DNA from: Gaiellasilicea sp038324115
GTDB taxonomy: Bacteria; Actinomycetota; Thermoleophilia; Gaiellales; Gaiellaceae
Direction: 5' to 3'
Length of the DNA stretch: 15,422 nucleotides
Assembly: GCA_038324115.1 (NCBI GenBank)
Contig: JBBQHQ010000055.1
Coordinates: 1 to 15,422 of the forward strand
The notes below the pieces were generated by a model. That model was not told the DNA's origin and searched no databases. It saw only the letters and a list, made by a program, of their open reading frames with translations. The position numbers and the translations under genes were made by a program. Of the stretch, positions 1-6,723 are shown in pieces. The first letter of the stretch is position 1. The number at the start of each line of letters is the position of its first letter.

Positions 1-525
1 GTCCGCGTCCCCCGCGAGAACGTGCTCGGCGAGCCCGGCGACGGCTTCCGGATCGCCCAGAAGCGGCTCGGCCCGGGCCGGATCCACCACGTGATGCGCT
101 GGCTCGGCCAGATGCAGCGCGCCTTCGAGCTGATGTGCAGCTACGCGCTCGAGCGCGAGGTCGGCGGCGTCCCGCTCGCCGAGAAGCAGACGATCCAGAA
201 TTGGATCGCCGACTCCGCCGCCGAGATCCAGGCCTGCCGGCTGATGACGCTCGACGCCGCCCGCAAGCTCGACGGGGGCGACGAGGCCCGTGTGGAGGTC
301 TCGCTGATCAAGTTCTTCGCCGCCCGCGTCCTCCACGACGTGATCGACCGGGCGATCCAGACCCACGGCGCCCGCGGCCTCACGGACCTGAGCCCGCTCG
401 GGGCGATGTACCTGATGGCCCGCGGCGCCCGGATCTACGACGGCCCGGACGAGGTGCACCGGATGGTCGTCAGCCGGCGGATCCTGAAGGAGTTCGCCGA
501 CGGCGGCGTTTACCGGTTCGAGTAG
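1..525 (+). CDS. Acyl-CoA dehydrogenase, ACAD10/11-like, C-terminal part (5' truncated by window)
   Basis: The frame is open from the first base, so the gene starts outside the window. The 174 visible residues are the C-terminal helical domain of an FAD-dependent acyl-CoA dehydrogenase, which makes the alpha,beta double bond in acyl-CoA beta-oxidation and passes electrons to ETF. Recognisable stretches are VPRENVLGEPGDGF, GRIHHVMRWLG, the helix with IDRAIQTHGARGL, and the C-terminal YDGPDEVHRMVVSRRIL. The RIHH and DGPDEVHR motifs resemble the ACAD10/ACAD11 subfamily more than short- or medium-chain enzymes. At the place where medium-chain enzymes have the catalytic glutamate (Y-E-G-T), this protein has Y-D-G-P. 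The gene converges on the desaturase at 529, with only 3 bases between the two stop codons. Substrate unknown; family assignment is secure. Confidence 0.9.
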   Translation, partial: VRVPRENVLGEPGDGFRIAQKRLGPGRIHHVMRWLGQMQRAFELMCSYALEREVGGVPLAEKQTIQNWIADSAAEIQACRLMTLDAARKLDGGDEARVEVSLIKFFAARVLHDVIDRAIQTHGARGLTDLSPLGAMYLMARGARIYDGPDEVHRMVVSRRILKEFADGGVYRFE

Positions 526-535
526 GCGCTACTCG
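519..535. terminator. Short perfect hairpin carrying both convergent stop codons
   Basis: CGAGTAG (519-525) and CTACTCG (529-535) form a perfect 7-bp inverted repeat around a 3-base loop. Each arm contains the TAG stop of one of the two convergent genes. There is no T-tract on either side, so it is not a canonical intrinsic terminator. It may act as a small bidirectional transcript end, or may arise simply because both proteins end in Glu-stop. Confidence 0.3.
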
Positions 536-1446
536 GGCGCGAGTTCGCGCTTGCGCTGCAGGTCGACCGGGATCGTGTTCACCTTCCACACGAGGCCGAG
601 CCGGCGCAGGCCGCGGATCACGAGCCCGCCGATGTCCAGCTCCCAGGGCTTGAGCCCGTGGAACGCCGACGACGGGAACGCGTGATGGTTGTGGTGCCAG
701 GACTCGCCGAAGGAGATCCAGGAGAGCCACCAGACGTTCCGCGACTCGTCCTTGACCTGGAAGCGGCGCGAGCCGACGAAATGGCAGACCGAGTTGACCG
801 ACCACGTGATGTGGTGGAGCAGGAAGACGCGGATCAGGCCGCCCCAGAACATCGCCTGGAGCCCGGCGCCGATGGTGCCGCCCCACACCCAGCCCGCGAT
901 GAAGGGGAGGACGAGCGAGATGCCGACCCAGACCGGGAACCAGCGGGAGATGAAGACCAGCCCGCGGTCGGCGAGCAGATCCTTCGCGTACTTCGTCCAT
1001 TCGGCGCGGCCCACGGTCCGGAAGAGCCAGCCGACATGGGCGTGCCAGAGACCGGCGAGCTTGCCCTTCAGGCCGGGGCCGAAGCCGGCGTGGGGGGAGT
1101 GCGGGTCGCCCTCGCGGTCGGCGAAGTTGTGGTGCTTGCGGTGGTCGGAGACCCAGCGGATCACCGGGCCCTGAACGGCCATCGAGCCGAGGACCGCGAG
1201 CGTGTAGCGGATCGGCTTGTACGTCTCGTAGGCGCGGTGCGTGAAGAGGCGGTGGAAGCCGATCGAGATCCCGAGCGTGGTCAGCGAGTAGCCGACCGCG
1301 AAGATGATCAGGTCGCGCCAGGTGACGAGGCTGCCCCAGAGCAGGAAGATCGAGGCGAGGAAGGCGACAAAGGGAAGCGTGACCCCGAACAGGTTCGTGG
1401 TCTTCTGGCCCCTGGACATCGTGGTCTCGTTCACGATTTCGGTCAT
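529..1446 (-). CDS. Acyl-CoA / stearoyl-CoA delta-9-type fatty acid desaturase
   Basis: A 305-residue integral membrane di-iron desaturase of the SCD/OLE1 family, which inserts a cis double bond into a saturated acyl chain using O2 and an electron donor. All three histidine boxes are present: HRLFTHR at about residues 65-71, HRKHH at about 102-106 and HHNHH (after GESW) at about 251-255. DREGDPHSPH follows the second box, as in the family. Hydrophobic segments lie at about residues 20-55 and 80-95 and in the region about 170-215, consistent with paired transmembrane hairpins. There is no fused cytochrome b5 domain, so a separate reductase or ferredoxin is needed. The ATG lies 3 bases after the stop of the upstream YbaK-like gene, and a GAGAG ribosome-binding sequence lies inside that gene's end, so the two are probably co-transcribed. 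Likely role: membrane fluidity or unsaturated lipid synthesis. Exact regiospecificity is not readable. Confidence 0.93.
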   Translation of the reverse strand: MTEIVNETTMSRGQKTTNLFGVTLPFVAFLASIFLLWGSLVTWRDLIIFAVGYSLTTLGISIGFHRLFTHRAYETYKPIRYTLAVLGSMAVQGPVIRWVSDHRKHHNFADREGDPHSPHAGFGPGLKGKLAGLWHAHVGWLFRTVGRAEWTKYAKDLLADRGLVFISRWFPVWVGISLVLPFIAGWVWGGTIGAGLQAMFWGGLIRVFLLHHITWSVNSVCHFVGSRRFQVKDESRNVWWLSWISFGESWHHNHHAFPSSAFHGLKPWELDIGGLVIRGLRRLGLVWKVNTIPVDLQRKRELAPE

Positions 1447-1449
1447 CGG

Positions 1450-1908
1450 CTACGCGCTCTCTTCGACTCGACTCACCGGTAGACGTGCGACCGTGGCAAG
1501 AAGGATAGCCGTCGGCACGGCGAACACGGCGTTCGGCGTCCCCGCGGCGCACCAGACCTCGTCGAACCTGCGCAGGGACCCGTCCACGATCGTCGGCAGC
1601 GGCCGGTCGTGGCCGAGCGGCGGGACCCCGCCCACGGCGAACCCCGTCGCCTCGCGCGCCGCCTGGGCATCGACGCGGCGAACCCCCAACTCGGCGGTCG
1701 GGACCTGCCGGTCGCCGGCCCAGAGGCACATCACCGGCCCCTCGTCGTCGGCGAAGACGAGCGACTTGACGATCTGCCCGAGCTCGCAGCCGCAGGCCTC
1801 AGCCGCCTCGGCGGCCGTCCGCGTCGAGTCGGGCAGCACCTTCACCTCGACCTCGAGCCCGAGCTCCGCGAGCCTCCGGGCCAGCTTCTCCGCGGTCGGG
1901 TGGCTCAT
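1450..1908 (-). CDS. YbaK/EbsC-family aminoacyl-tRNA deacylase (Cys-tRNA(Pro) deacylase-like)
   Basis: A 152-residue protein when started at the ATG giving MSHPTAEKLARRL. The open frame extends 21 codons further, to 1971, but that extension would run into the divergent livG gene and does not look like the family. YbaK-type proteins hydrolyse mischarged tRNAs, chiefly Cys-tRNA(Pro), in trans. Visible hallmarks are the lysine in GQIVKSLVF (about K48), which is conserved in YbaK proteins, then GVPPLGHDRPLPTIVD, and the C-terminal AAGTPNAVFAVPTAIL. Length fits the roughly 150-160 residues usual for the family. It is the first gene of a probable two-gene unit with the desaturase and is divergent from livG across 56 bases. 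Family is secure; the exact tRNA specificity (Pro/Cys versus ProX-like Ala) is not. Confidence 0.88.
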   Translation of the reverse strand: MSHPTAEKLARRLAELGLEVEVKVLPDSTRTAAEAAEACGCELGQIVKSLVFADDEGPVMCLWAGDRQVPTAELGVRRVDAQAAREATGFAVGGVPPLGHDRPLPTIVDGSLRRFDEVWCAAGTPNAVFAVPTAILLATVARLPVSRVEESA

Positions 1909-1924
1909 GCGCAGACAGGTGTCG

Positions 1925-1953
1925 TTGCCTTGGCCACGCCCCGACCATAAGGT
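1925..1953 (+). promoter_or_regulatory. Candidate sigma-70-type promoter for the liv operon
   Basis: TTGCCT (1925-1930) and TAAGGT (1948-1953) are separated by 17 bases, close to a housekeeping -35/-10 pair with the actinobacterial TAnnnT form. Transcription would start near 1960, leaving only a few bases before the ATG at 1965. On the opposite strand TACCTT (1954-1949) could serve the YbaK-like gene, but I see no good -35 for it. Pattern-based only. Confidence 0.4.
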
Positions 1954-1964
1954 AGGCCGACCGG

Positions 1965-2696
1965 ATGGCACTCCTCTCGCTCAGGAACGTGACGCGGCGG
2001 TTCGGCGGGATCGTCGCGCTCGACGGCGTCTCGCTGGACGTCCAGGAGGGAGAGATCGCCGGCCTGATCGGCCCGAACGGCGCCGGCAAGACGACGGCGT
2101 TCAACGTGATCACGCGGCTCTACACCCCGGACGAGGGCGAGGTCGTCTTCGCCGGGGAGAACCTGCTCAAGGCGCCCGTGCACGGGATCGTCCGGCGCGG
2201 GATCGCGCGCACGTTCCAGAACGTGGAGCTCTTCAAGACGATGACCGTGCTCGAAAACGTGCTCGTCGGGGCGCACACGCGCGGCTCAGGGGTAAAGGAC
2301 GAGGCGCTCGAGGCGATCGAGTACGTCGGCCTCGGCGACGTCGCTGCGACGCCCGTCGCGGGGCTCCCGTTCGGGACACTGAAGCGCGTCGAGCTCGCCC
2401 GCGCGCTCGTCGCCCGTCCGAAGCTGCTCCTCCTCGACGAGCCGGCGGGCGGGCTCAACCACGAGGAGGTCGAGGAGCTCGGCCGGTTCATCCAGCAGGT
2501 GCGGGACGACGGGAAGCTGACCGTGCTCCTCGTCGAGCACCACATGAACCTCGTGATGGGGATCTCGGACTCCGTCCACGTCCTCAACTTCGGTAGAAAG
2601 ATCGCCGACGGCGCGCCCGCGCAGGTGCGCGAGAACCCCGCGGTGATCGAGGCCTACCTCGGAACGGAGACGGATGGCGCTGCTCGAGCTGACTGA
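1965..2696 (+). CDS. livG: Branched-chain amino-acid-type ABC transporter ATP-binding protein (LivG-like)
   Basis: A 243-residue ABC ATPase that powers import of branched-chain or related amino acids, amides or carboxylates. Walker A GPNGAGKTT is at residues 36-44, and the LivG hallmark TRLYTPDEGEVVFAGENL follows. Walker B LLLLDE is at about 154-159, followed by the LivG-type PAGGLNHEE. The switch histidine is in VEHHM. The signature loop reads LPFGTLKRVELARAL (about 134-148), not a canonical LSGGQ. LivG proteins usually have LPYG(D/Q)QRR here, so this is a variant of the subfamily pattern. It is the first gene of the importer operon and its 3' end overlaps livF by 23 bases. Substrate cannot be told from an ATPase. 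Confidence 0.92.
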   Translation: MALLSLRNVTRRFGGIVALDGVSLDVQEGEIAGLIGPNGAGKTTAFNVITRLYTPDEGEVVFAGENLLKAPVHGIVRRGIARTFQNVELFKTMTVLENVLVGAHTRGSGVKDEALEAIEYVGLGDVAATPVAGLPFGTLKRVELARALVARPKLLLLDEPAGGLNHEEVEELGRFIQQVRDDGKLTVLLVEHHMNLVMGISDSVHVLNFGRKIADGAPAQVRENPAVIEAYLGTETDGAARAD

Positions 2697-3378
2697 CGTC
2701 GAGGCGCGCTACGGGCCCGTGCGCGCGCTCAGCGGCGTCTCGCTCGCCGTCGACGAGGGCCAGTTCGTGGCCGTGCTGGGCGCGAACGGCGCCGGCAAGA
2801 CGACGACGCTGCGCGCGATCTCCGGCACCGTCAAGCGCGGCGGCGAGATCGTCTTCGACGGCAAGCCGCTCGGCCGGCGCGGGCCGGAGGCGGTCGCCAA
2901 GCTCGGGATCGCGCACGTGCCTGAAGGCCGCGGCACGTTCGGCGAGCTCTCCGTCGAGGAGAACCTTCGCCTCGGGGGCTACATCCGGCGCGGCTCGCTC
3001 GACGCCGACCTCAAGCGGATGGGGGAGTACTTCCCCTGGATCGACGAGCGCCGCGCCCAGCATGCGGGGACGCTCTCCGGCGGCGAGCAGCAGATGCTCG
3101 CGCTCGCCCGGGCGCTGATGGGCCGGCCGCGGCTGCTGCTCCTCGACGAGCCCTCGCTCGGGCTCGCGCCGCTCATCACCCGTGAGATCTTTCGGATCGT
3201 GCGCGAGCTGAACGTGGAGGAGGGGCTGACCGTGCTCGTGGTGGAGCAGAACGCCGCGATCGCGCTCGAGGTCGCCTCCCGCGCCTACGTGCTCGAGGTC
3301 GGCAAGGTCGCCGTGTCCGGATCGAGCGAGGAGCTCGCCCGCGACGAGAACGTCCGCCGGAGCTATCTGGGGTATTAG
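2674..3378 (+). CDS. livF: Branched-chain amino-acid-type ABC transporter ATP-binding protein (LivF-like)
   Basis: A 234-residue second ATPase of the importer, which would pair with LivG under the LivH/LivM channel. Walker A GANGAGKTT is at residues 36-44, signature LSGGEQQ at 134-140, Walker B LLLLDE at about 154-159 with PSLGLAP following, and the switch region is VVEQN. LVVEQNAAIALEVASRAYVLEVGKV and a short C-terminus are typical of LivF. The ATG lies inside the livG end (23-base overlap), but the N-terminus MALLELTDVEARYG aligns naturally, so this start is preferred. The overlap implies translational coupling. The stop (TAG, 3376-3378) overlaps the AGGAGAG sequence that would serve livH. 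Confidence 0.93.
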   Translation: MALLELTDVEARYGPVRALSGVSLAVDEGQFVAVLGANGAGKTTTLRAISGTVKRGGEIVFDGKPLGRRGPEAVAKLGIAHVPEGRGTFGELSVEENLRLGGYIRRGSLDADLKRMGEYFPWIDERRAQHAGTLSGGEQQMLALARALMGRPRLLLLDEPSLGLAPLITREIFRIVRELNVEEGLTVLVVEQNAAIALEVASRAYVLEVGKVAVSGSSEELARDENVRRSYLGY

Positions 3379-3386
3379 GAGAGACC

Positions 3387-4271
3387 ATCGCCGCCTTCTT
3401 CCAGCAGATCGTCTCCGGCCTCGCCACGGGCGCGATCTACGCCGCCCTCGCTCTCGCGCTCGTGATCATCCACCGGGCGACCGGGGTGATCAACTTCGCC
3501 CAGGGCGAGATGGCGATGTTCTCCACCTACATCGCCTGGACGCTGATCGTGAACCACGGCTGGCCCTACTGGCTCGCCTTTTTCGCCACGCTCGCGATCT
3601 CGTTCCTCGGCGGCGTCCTGATCCAGCGGGTGATCATCAGGCCGGTCGAGCGCGCGTCGCTCCTGACCACGGTGATCGTCACGATCGGGCTCGTGCTCGT
3701 CTTCAACGGGCTCGCGGGTTGGATCTTCTCGGCGGAGATCCGCTCCTTCGAGAGCCCGTTCCCGAACGACACCTGGCGGGTCGGCGGCGTCGCGATCTCG
3801 CAGCAGGACGTGGGGCACTTCGGGATCATCCTCGGGCTCGTGATCCTGCTCGCGCTCTTCTTCCGCTTCACGAAGATGGGCCTCGCGATGCGCGCCTCGG
3901 CGCTGAACCCGGAGGCGAGCCGTTTCGTCGGGGTGCGCGTGGGGTGGATGCTCGCGATCGGCTGGGGGCTCGCCGCGATGCTCGGCGCCGTCGCCGGGAT
4001 GCTGACCGCGCCGACGGTCTTCCTCGACCCGAACATGATGCAGGCGATCCTGATCTACGCCTTCGCCGCCGCGGTGCTCGGCGGAATCGACTCCCCGTTC
4101 GGCGCCGTCGTCGGCGGCCTCCTCCTCGGCGTCGGGCTCAACCTGATCGGCAGCTACGTCGACTTCGTCGGCGCCGACCTGCGGCTGCCGGTGGCGCTCC
4201 TGATCATCCTCGTCGTGCTGCTCGTGCGGCCGGCGGGGCTCTTCGGCAAGCCCGTGACGAGGCGCGTATGA
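3387..4271 (+). CDS. livH: Branched-chain amino-acid-type ABC transporter permease (LivH-like), apparent ATC start
   Basis: A membrane permease of the LivH family, one half of the import channel. If translation begins at the ATC at 3387 the product has 294 residues, the normal LivH length. The conserved LivH start (F-x-Q-Q-x-V-x-G-L-x-x-G-A-I-Y-A-L-A-L) is then complete, followed by ATGVINFAQGEMAMF. The first conventional start codon in frame is GTG at 3462, but using it would delete the first transmembrane helix. No in-frame ATG, GTG, TTG or CTG lies between the livF region and 3462 in a suitable position. GGAGAG at 3378-3383 lies 3 bases before the ATC. Later family features include RPVERAS, the FTKMGLAMRA loop near the middle and the C-terminal LVRPAGLFGKP. 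The stop overlaps the livM start as ATGA. Family is secure; the start is uncertain. Confidence 0.88.
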   Translation: MAAFFQQIVSGLATGAIYAALALALVIIHRATGVINFAQGEMAMFSTYIAWTLIVNHGWPYWLAFFATLAISFLGGVLIQRVIIRPVERASLLTTVIVTIGLVLVFNGLAGWIFSAEIRSFESPFPNDTWRVGGVAISQQDVGHFGIILGLVILLALFFRFTKMGLAMRASALNPEASRFVGVRVGWMLAIGWGLAAMLGAVAGMLTAPTVFLDPNMMQAILIYAFAAAVLGGIDSPFGAVVGGLLLGVGLNLIGSYVDFVGADLRLPVALLIILVVLLVRPAGLFGKPVTRRV

Positions 4272-5404
4272 GCAGGCCCTCCTTCGGTCGCGCGGAGCTC
4301 GTCCGGATCGCCGTCTTCCTGCTCGCGGCGGCCGTCGTGATGGTGCTCCCGCGCTTCGTCAGCGACTTCCGGGCCCAGCAGTTCGCCTACGTGGGGATCT
4401 ACCTGATCGCCCTGCTCGGGCTGAACATCCTCACCGGCTTCACGGGGCAGATCTCGCTCGGGCACGGCGCCTTCATGCTGATCGGTGGCTACACGACCGC
4501 GATCCTGATCTCCGAGCAGGATCCGCCACTCGAGCTGCTCGGCCACCAGTTCACGGGCGAGATGCGCGACATCTGGACGATCCCGCTCGCAGGAGTCGTC
4601 GCCGGGATCGTCGGCTTCCTCTTCGCGTTCCCGGCCCTGCGGCTCTCCGGGCTCTACCTCGCGCTCGCGACCTTCGCGATCGCTGTAGCGGCGCCGGGGA
4701 TCGTGAAGAAGTTCGACGCGTTCACGGGCGGAGGCGGCGGGATCAACCTCTTCGACGTCAAGGGCCGGACCGGCCGGGCCGTGACCGACCCGGTCACGTT
4801 CGACTCGACCGAGGGCGTGGACATCCTCGGCTTCCACATCCCGAGCTTCAACGAGTGGCTCTACTACCTCTGCTGGACGCTCGCGCTCTTCATGTTCGCG
4901 GTGGCGTGGCTCTTCCTGCGGGGGCGGACGGGGCGGGCGCTGCGCGCCGTTCGGGACAGCGAGCTGGCGGCCGCTTCGTCGGGGATCAGCCTGGCCCGCT
5001 ACAAGACGCTCGCCTACGGGGTCAGTGCGTTCTACGCCGGCGTCGCGGGCTCCCTGCTCGCGCTCGCGACGACGTTCGTGAACCCGGACACGTTCCCGAT
5101 CAACCTCTCGATCTTCCTGCTCGTCGGGGTCGTCGTCGGCGGTCTCGGCTCGCTCTGGCCGCTCCTCTTCGGCGCGATCTTCATCCACTTCATGCAGATC
5201 GAGTGGGCCCAGAACGCCGACCGGGCGATCCCGGACTGGCTCCCGTTCCTCGGCAAGCTGAATACGGACAGCCCCGGGGCGCCCGCCGTTGCGTTCGGCG
5301 TCTCGCTGATCCTGCTGATGCTGCTCCTGCCATCGGGGGTGGGCGGGCTCGTCCGGCTCCTGACCGTTTTGGCAAGACGCGGCTACCATCGTTCCTCGTC
5401 CTGA
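4268..5404 (+). CDS. livM: Branched-chain amino-acid-type ABC transporter permease (LivM-like)
   Basis: A 378-residue polytopic membrane protein, the second half of the channel. Family hallmarks are YVGIYLIALLGLNILTGFTGQISLGHGAFMLIGGYTTA (read in parts at about residues 40-80), FPALRLSGLYLALATFAIA (about 120-140), and the cytoplasmic coupling loop GRTGRALRAVRDSELAA followed by GISLARYKTLAYGVSAFYAGVAGSL. The ATG is taken from the 4-base ATGA overlap with the livH stop; the open frame upstream of it is a shadow of livH. Between about residues 155 and 195 there is a polar loop (GGGGGINLFDVKGRTGRAVTD) that would lie outside the membrane. Substrate not determinable. Confidence 0.93.
   Translation: MSRPSFGRAELVRIAVFLLAAAVVMVLPRFVSDFRAQQFAYVGIYLIALLGLNILTGFTGQISLGHGAFMLIGGYTTAILISEQDPPLELLGHQFTGEMRDIWTIPLAGVVAGIVGFLFAFPALRLSGLYLALATFAIAVAAPGIVKKFDAFTGGGGGINLFDVKGRTGRAVTDPVTFDSTEGVDILGFHIPSFNEWLYYLCWTLALFMFAVAWLFLRGRTGRALRAVRDSELAAASSGISLARYKTLAYGVSAFYAGVAGSLLALATTFVNPDTFPINLSIFLLVGVVVGGLGSLWPLLFGAIFIHFMQIEWAQNADRAIPDWLPFLGKLNTDSPGAPAVAFGVSLILLMLLLPSGVGGLVRLLTVLARRGYHRSSS
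5360..5389 (+). promoter_or_regulatory. Weak candidate internal promoter for livK
   Basis: CTGACC (5360-5365) and TACCAT (5384-5389) are 18 bases apart at the end of livM, about 45 bases before livK. Binding-protein genes are often expressed more strongly than their permeases, so an internal promoter would make sense, but the match is weak. Confidence 0.22.
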
Positions 5405-5432
5405 CGCCCGCCCACAGAGGAGAACGTCCCCA

Positions 5433-6680
5433 ATGAGGAAGCAGTTTTTGCTCGCGCTCGCGGGCCTCACGGCCGCCGCGGTCGCGCTCGTCCCCGGTGC
5501 TCTCGCCCAGCCCGCAGCCGGCACGACGGCGGCCGCCGACCCGGGCATCACCGCCAAGACGATCCTCCTCGGGGGCACCTCGCCGCTCTCCGGCCCGGCC
5601 TCCGCGTACGCCTCGGTCGCGCGCGGCGCCGACGCCTACTTCAACTACGTCAACACCAAGGGCGGCGTCAACGGACGGACGATCACCTACAAGTACGTGG
5701 ACGACGGCTACAACCCCGCCCAGACGGTGCAGGCGACCCGCCAGCTCGTGGAGCAGGACAACGTCTTCGCGATCTTCAACTCGCTGGGGACCGAGCAGAA
5801 CGTGGCCACGCGCGACTACCTGAACCAGCTGAAGGTGCCGCAGCTCTTCGTCGCCTCCGGCGCGACCACGTTCGGGCGCGACTGGAAGCGCTACCCCTAC
5901 ACGATCGGGTTCCAGCCCAGCTACCAGGCCGAGGGCTGGATCTACGGGAAGTACCTCGCGCGCACGAAGCCGGGGTCCACGATCGCCGTGCTCTTCCAGA
6001 ACGACGACTACGGCAAGGACCTGCTCGTCGGCCTCCGGAGGGGGATCGCGCGCTCCAAGGTGAAGATCGTCGCGGCCCAGCCGTACGAGGTGACCGCGAC
6101 GGACATCCAGTCGCAGATCGCGAAGCTGAAGGCCTCCGGCGCGAACACGCTCGCGCTCTGGGCGACCCCGAAGTTCGCGATCCAGGGCTACGTCTTCGCG
6201 AACCGGCTCGGGTGGCGGCCGCTCGTGCTCAACAACGCCGTCTCCAGTGCCTCCAACATCATGACCCTCGCCGCCGAGGGCGGCACCAACAAGGCCGTCG
6301 AGGGCTCGGTCTCGATCGCGTTCCTCAAGGACCCGACCGACGCCAAGTGGGCGAAGGACCCGGCGATGAAGCTCTACCGCGCCGTCCTCGCCCAGTACGC
6401 GAAGGGCGCGAACGCGCGGGACGTCTACCACGTCTACGGGATGGCCGCCGCCTACGAGACGGTCAAGGTGCTGAAGGCGCTCGGCAAGAACCCGACCCGA
6501 CTCGGGCTCGCCCGTCAGACCGCGAAGCTCAACGATGCCTCGAACCCGTTCCTGCTCCCGGGGATCCAGATCAAGACGAGCGCGACGGAGCGCTACCCGA
6601 TCGAGCAGGCGCTCCTCCAGCGCTGGTCGAAGGGAAGCTGGAAGTCCTTCGGCGGGCTCTGGGGGTTCCGGGCGGGATAA
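5433..6680 (+). CDS. livK: Periplasmic/extracellular binding protein of the branched-chain amino-acid type importer (LivK-like)
   Basis: A 415-residue type-I periplasmic-binding-fold protein that captures substrate for the importer. The N-terminus has a basic start (MRK), a hydrophobic core and an Ala-Leu-Ala cleavage site at about residues 23-25, followed by Gln. Family features include ILLGGTSPLSGPASAYASVARGADAYF, then GGVNGRTITYKYVDDGYNPAQTV, FNSLGTEQN, the hinge stretch IAVLFQNDDYGKDLL, and ATDIQSQIAKLKASGAN. I see no cysteine anywhere in the protein, so it cannot be a lipoprotein. A strong AGAGGAG (5416-5422) lies 10 bases before the ATG. The spacing from livM is 28 bases and the strand is the same, so it belongs to the operon. 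The ligand may be a branched-chain amino acid, amide, urea or an aromatic/carboxylate compound; this cannot be resolved by eye. Confidence 0.92.
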   Translation: MRKQFLLALAGLTAAAVALVPGALAQPAAGTTAAADPGITAKTILLGGTSPLSGPASAYASVARGADAYFNYVNTKGGVNGRTITYKYVDDGYNPAQTVQATRQLVEQDNVFAIFNSLGTEQNVATRDYLNQLKVPQLFVASGATTFGRDWKRYPYTIGFQPSYQAEGWIYGKYLARTKPGSTIAVLFQNDDYGKDLLVGLRRGIARSKVKIVAAQPYEVTATDIQSQIAKLKASGANTLALWATPKFAIQGYVFANRLGWRPLVLNNAVSSASNIMTLAAEGGTNKAVEGSVSIAFLKDPTDAKWAKDPAMKLYRAVLAQYAKGANARDVYHVYGMAAAYETVKVLKALGKNPTRLGLARQTAKLNDASNPFLLPGIQIKTSATERYPIEQALLQRWSKGSWKSFGGLWGFRAG

Positions 6681-6690
6681 GGCCGACGCG

Positions 6691-6723
6691 TAAGGTGGCA
6701 GGGTGGACGCCTCCACCCTGCTG
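6691..6723 (+). promoter_or_regulatory. Hairpin enclosing the fbiC GTG start; overlapping possible -10 element
   Basis: CAGGGTGGA (6699-6707) and TCCACCCTG (6712-6720) are perfect 9-base inverted repeats around a CGCC loop. One more G-C pair and two G-U pairs extend the stem outward. The fbiC start codon (GTG, 6703-6705) lies inside the 5' arm, and AAGGTGG (6692-6698), the only Shine-Dalgarno-like sequence, runs into its base. Alternatively TAAGGT (6691-6696), 6 bases before the GTG, could be a -10 element for a leaderless transcript. The hairpin could also slow or end transcripts from livK, although no T-tract follows. Confidence 0.4.

Noticed and set aside
1909..1971. N-terminal extension of the YbaK-like protein to 1971
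   Set aside because: The extra 21 residues do not resemble the family and would overlap the divergent livG start; ATG 1908 fits.
3719..4267. N-terminal extension of livM to 3719
   Set aside because: It is a shadow of livH in another frame; LivM homology starts after ATG 4268.
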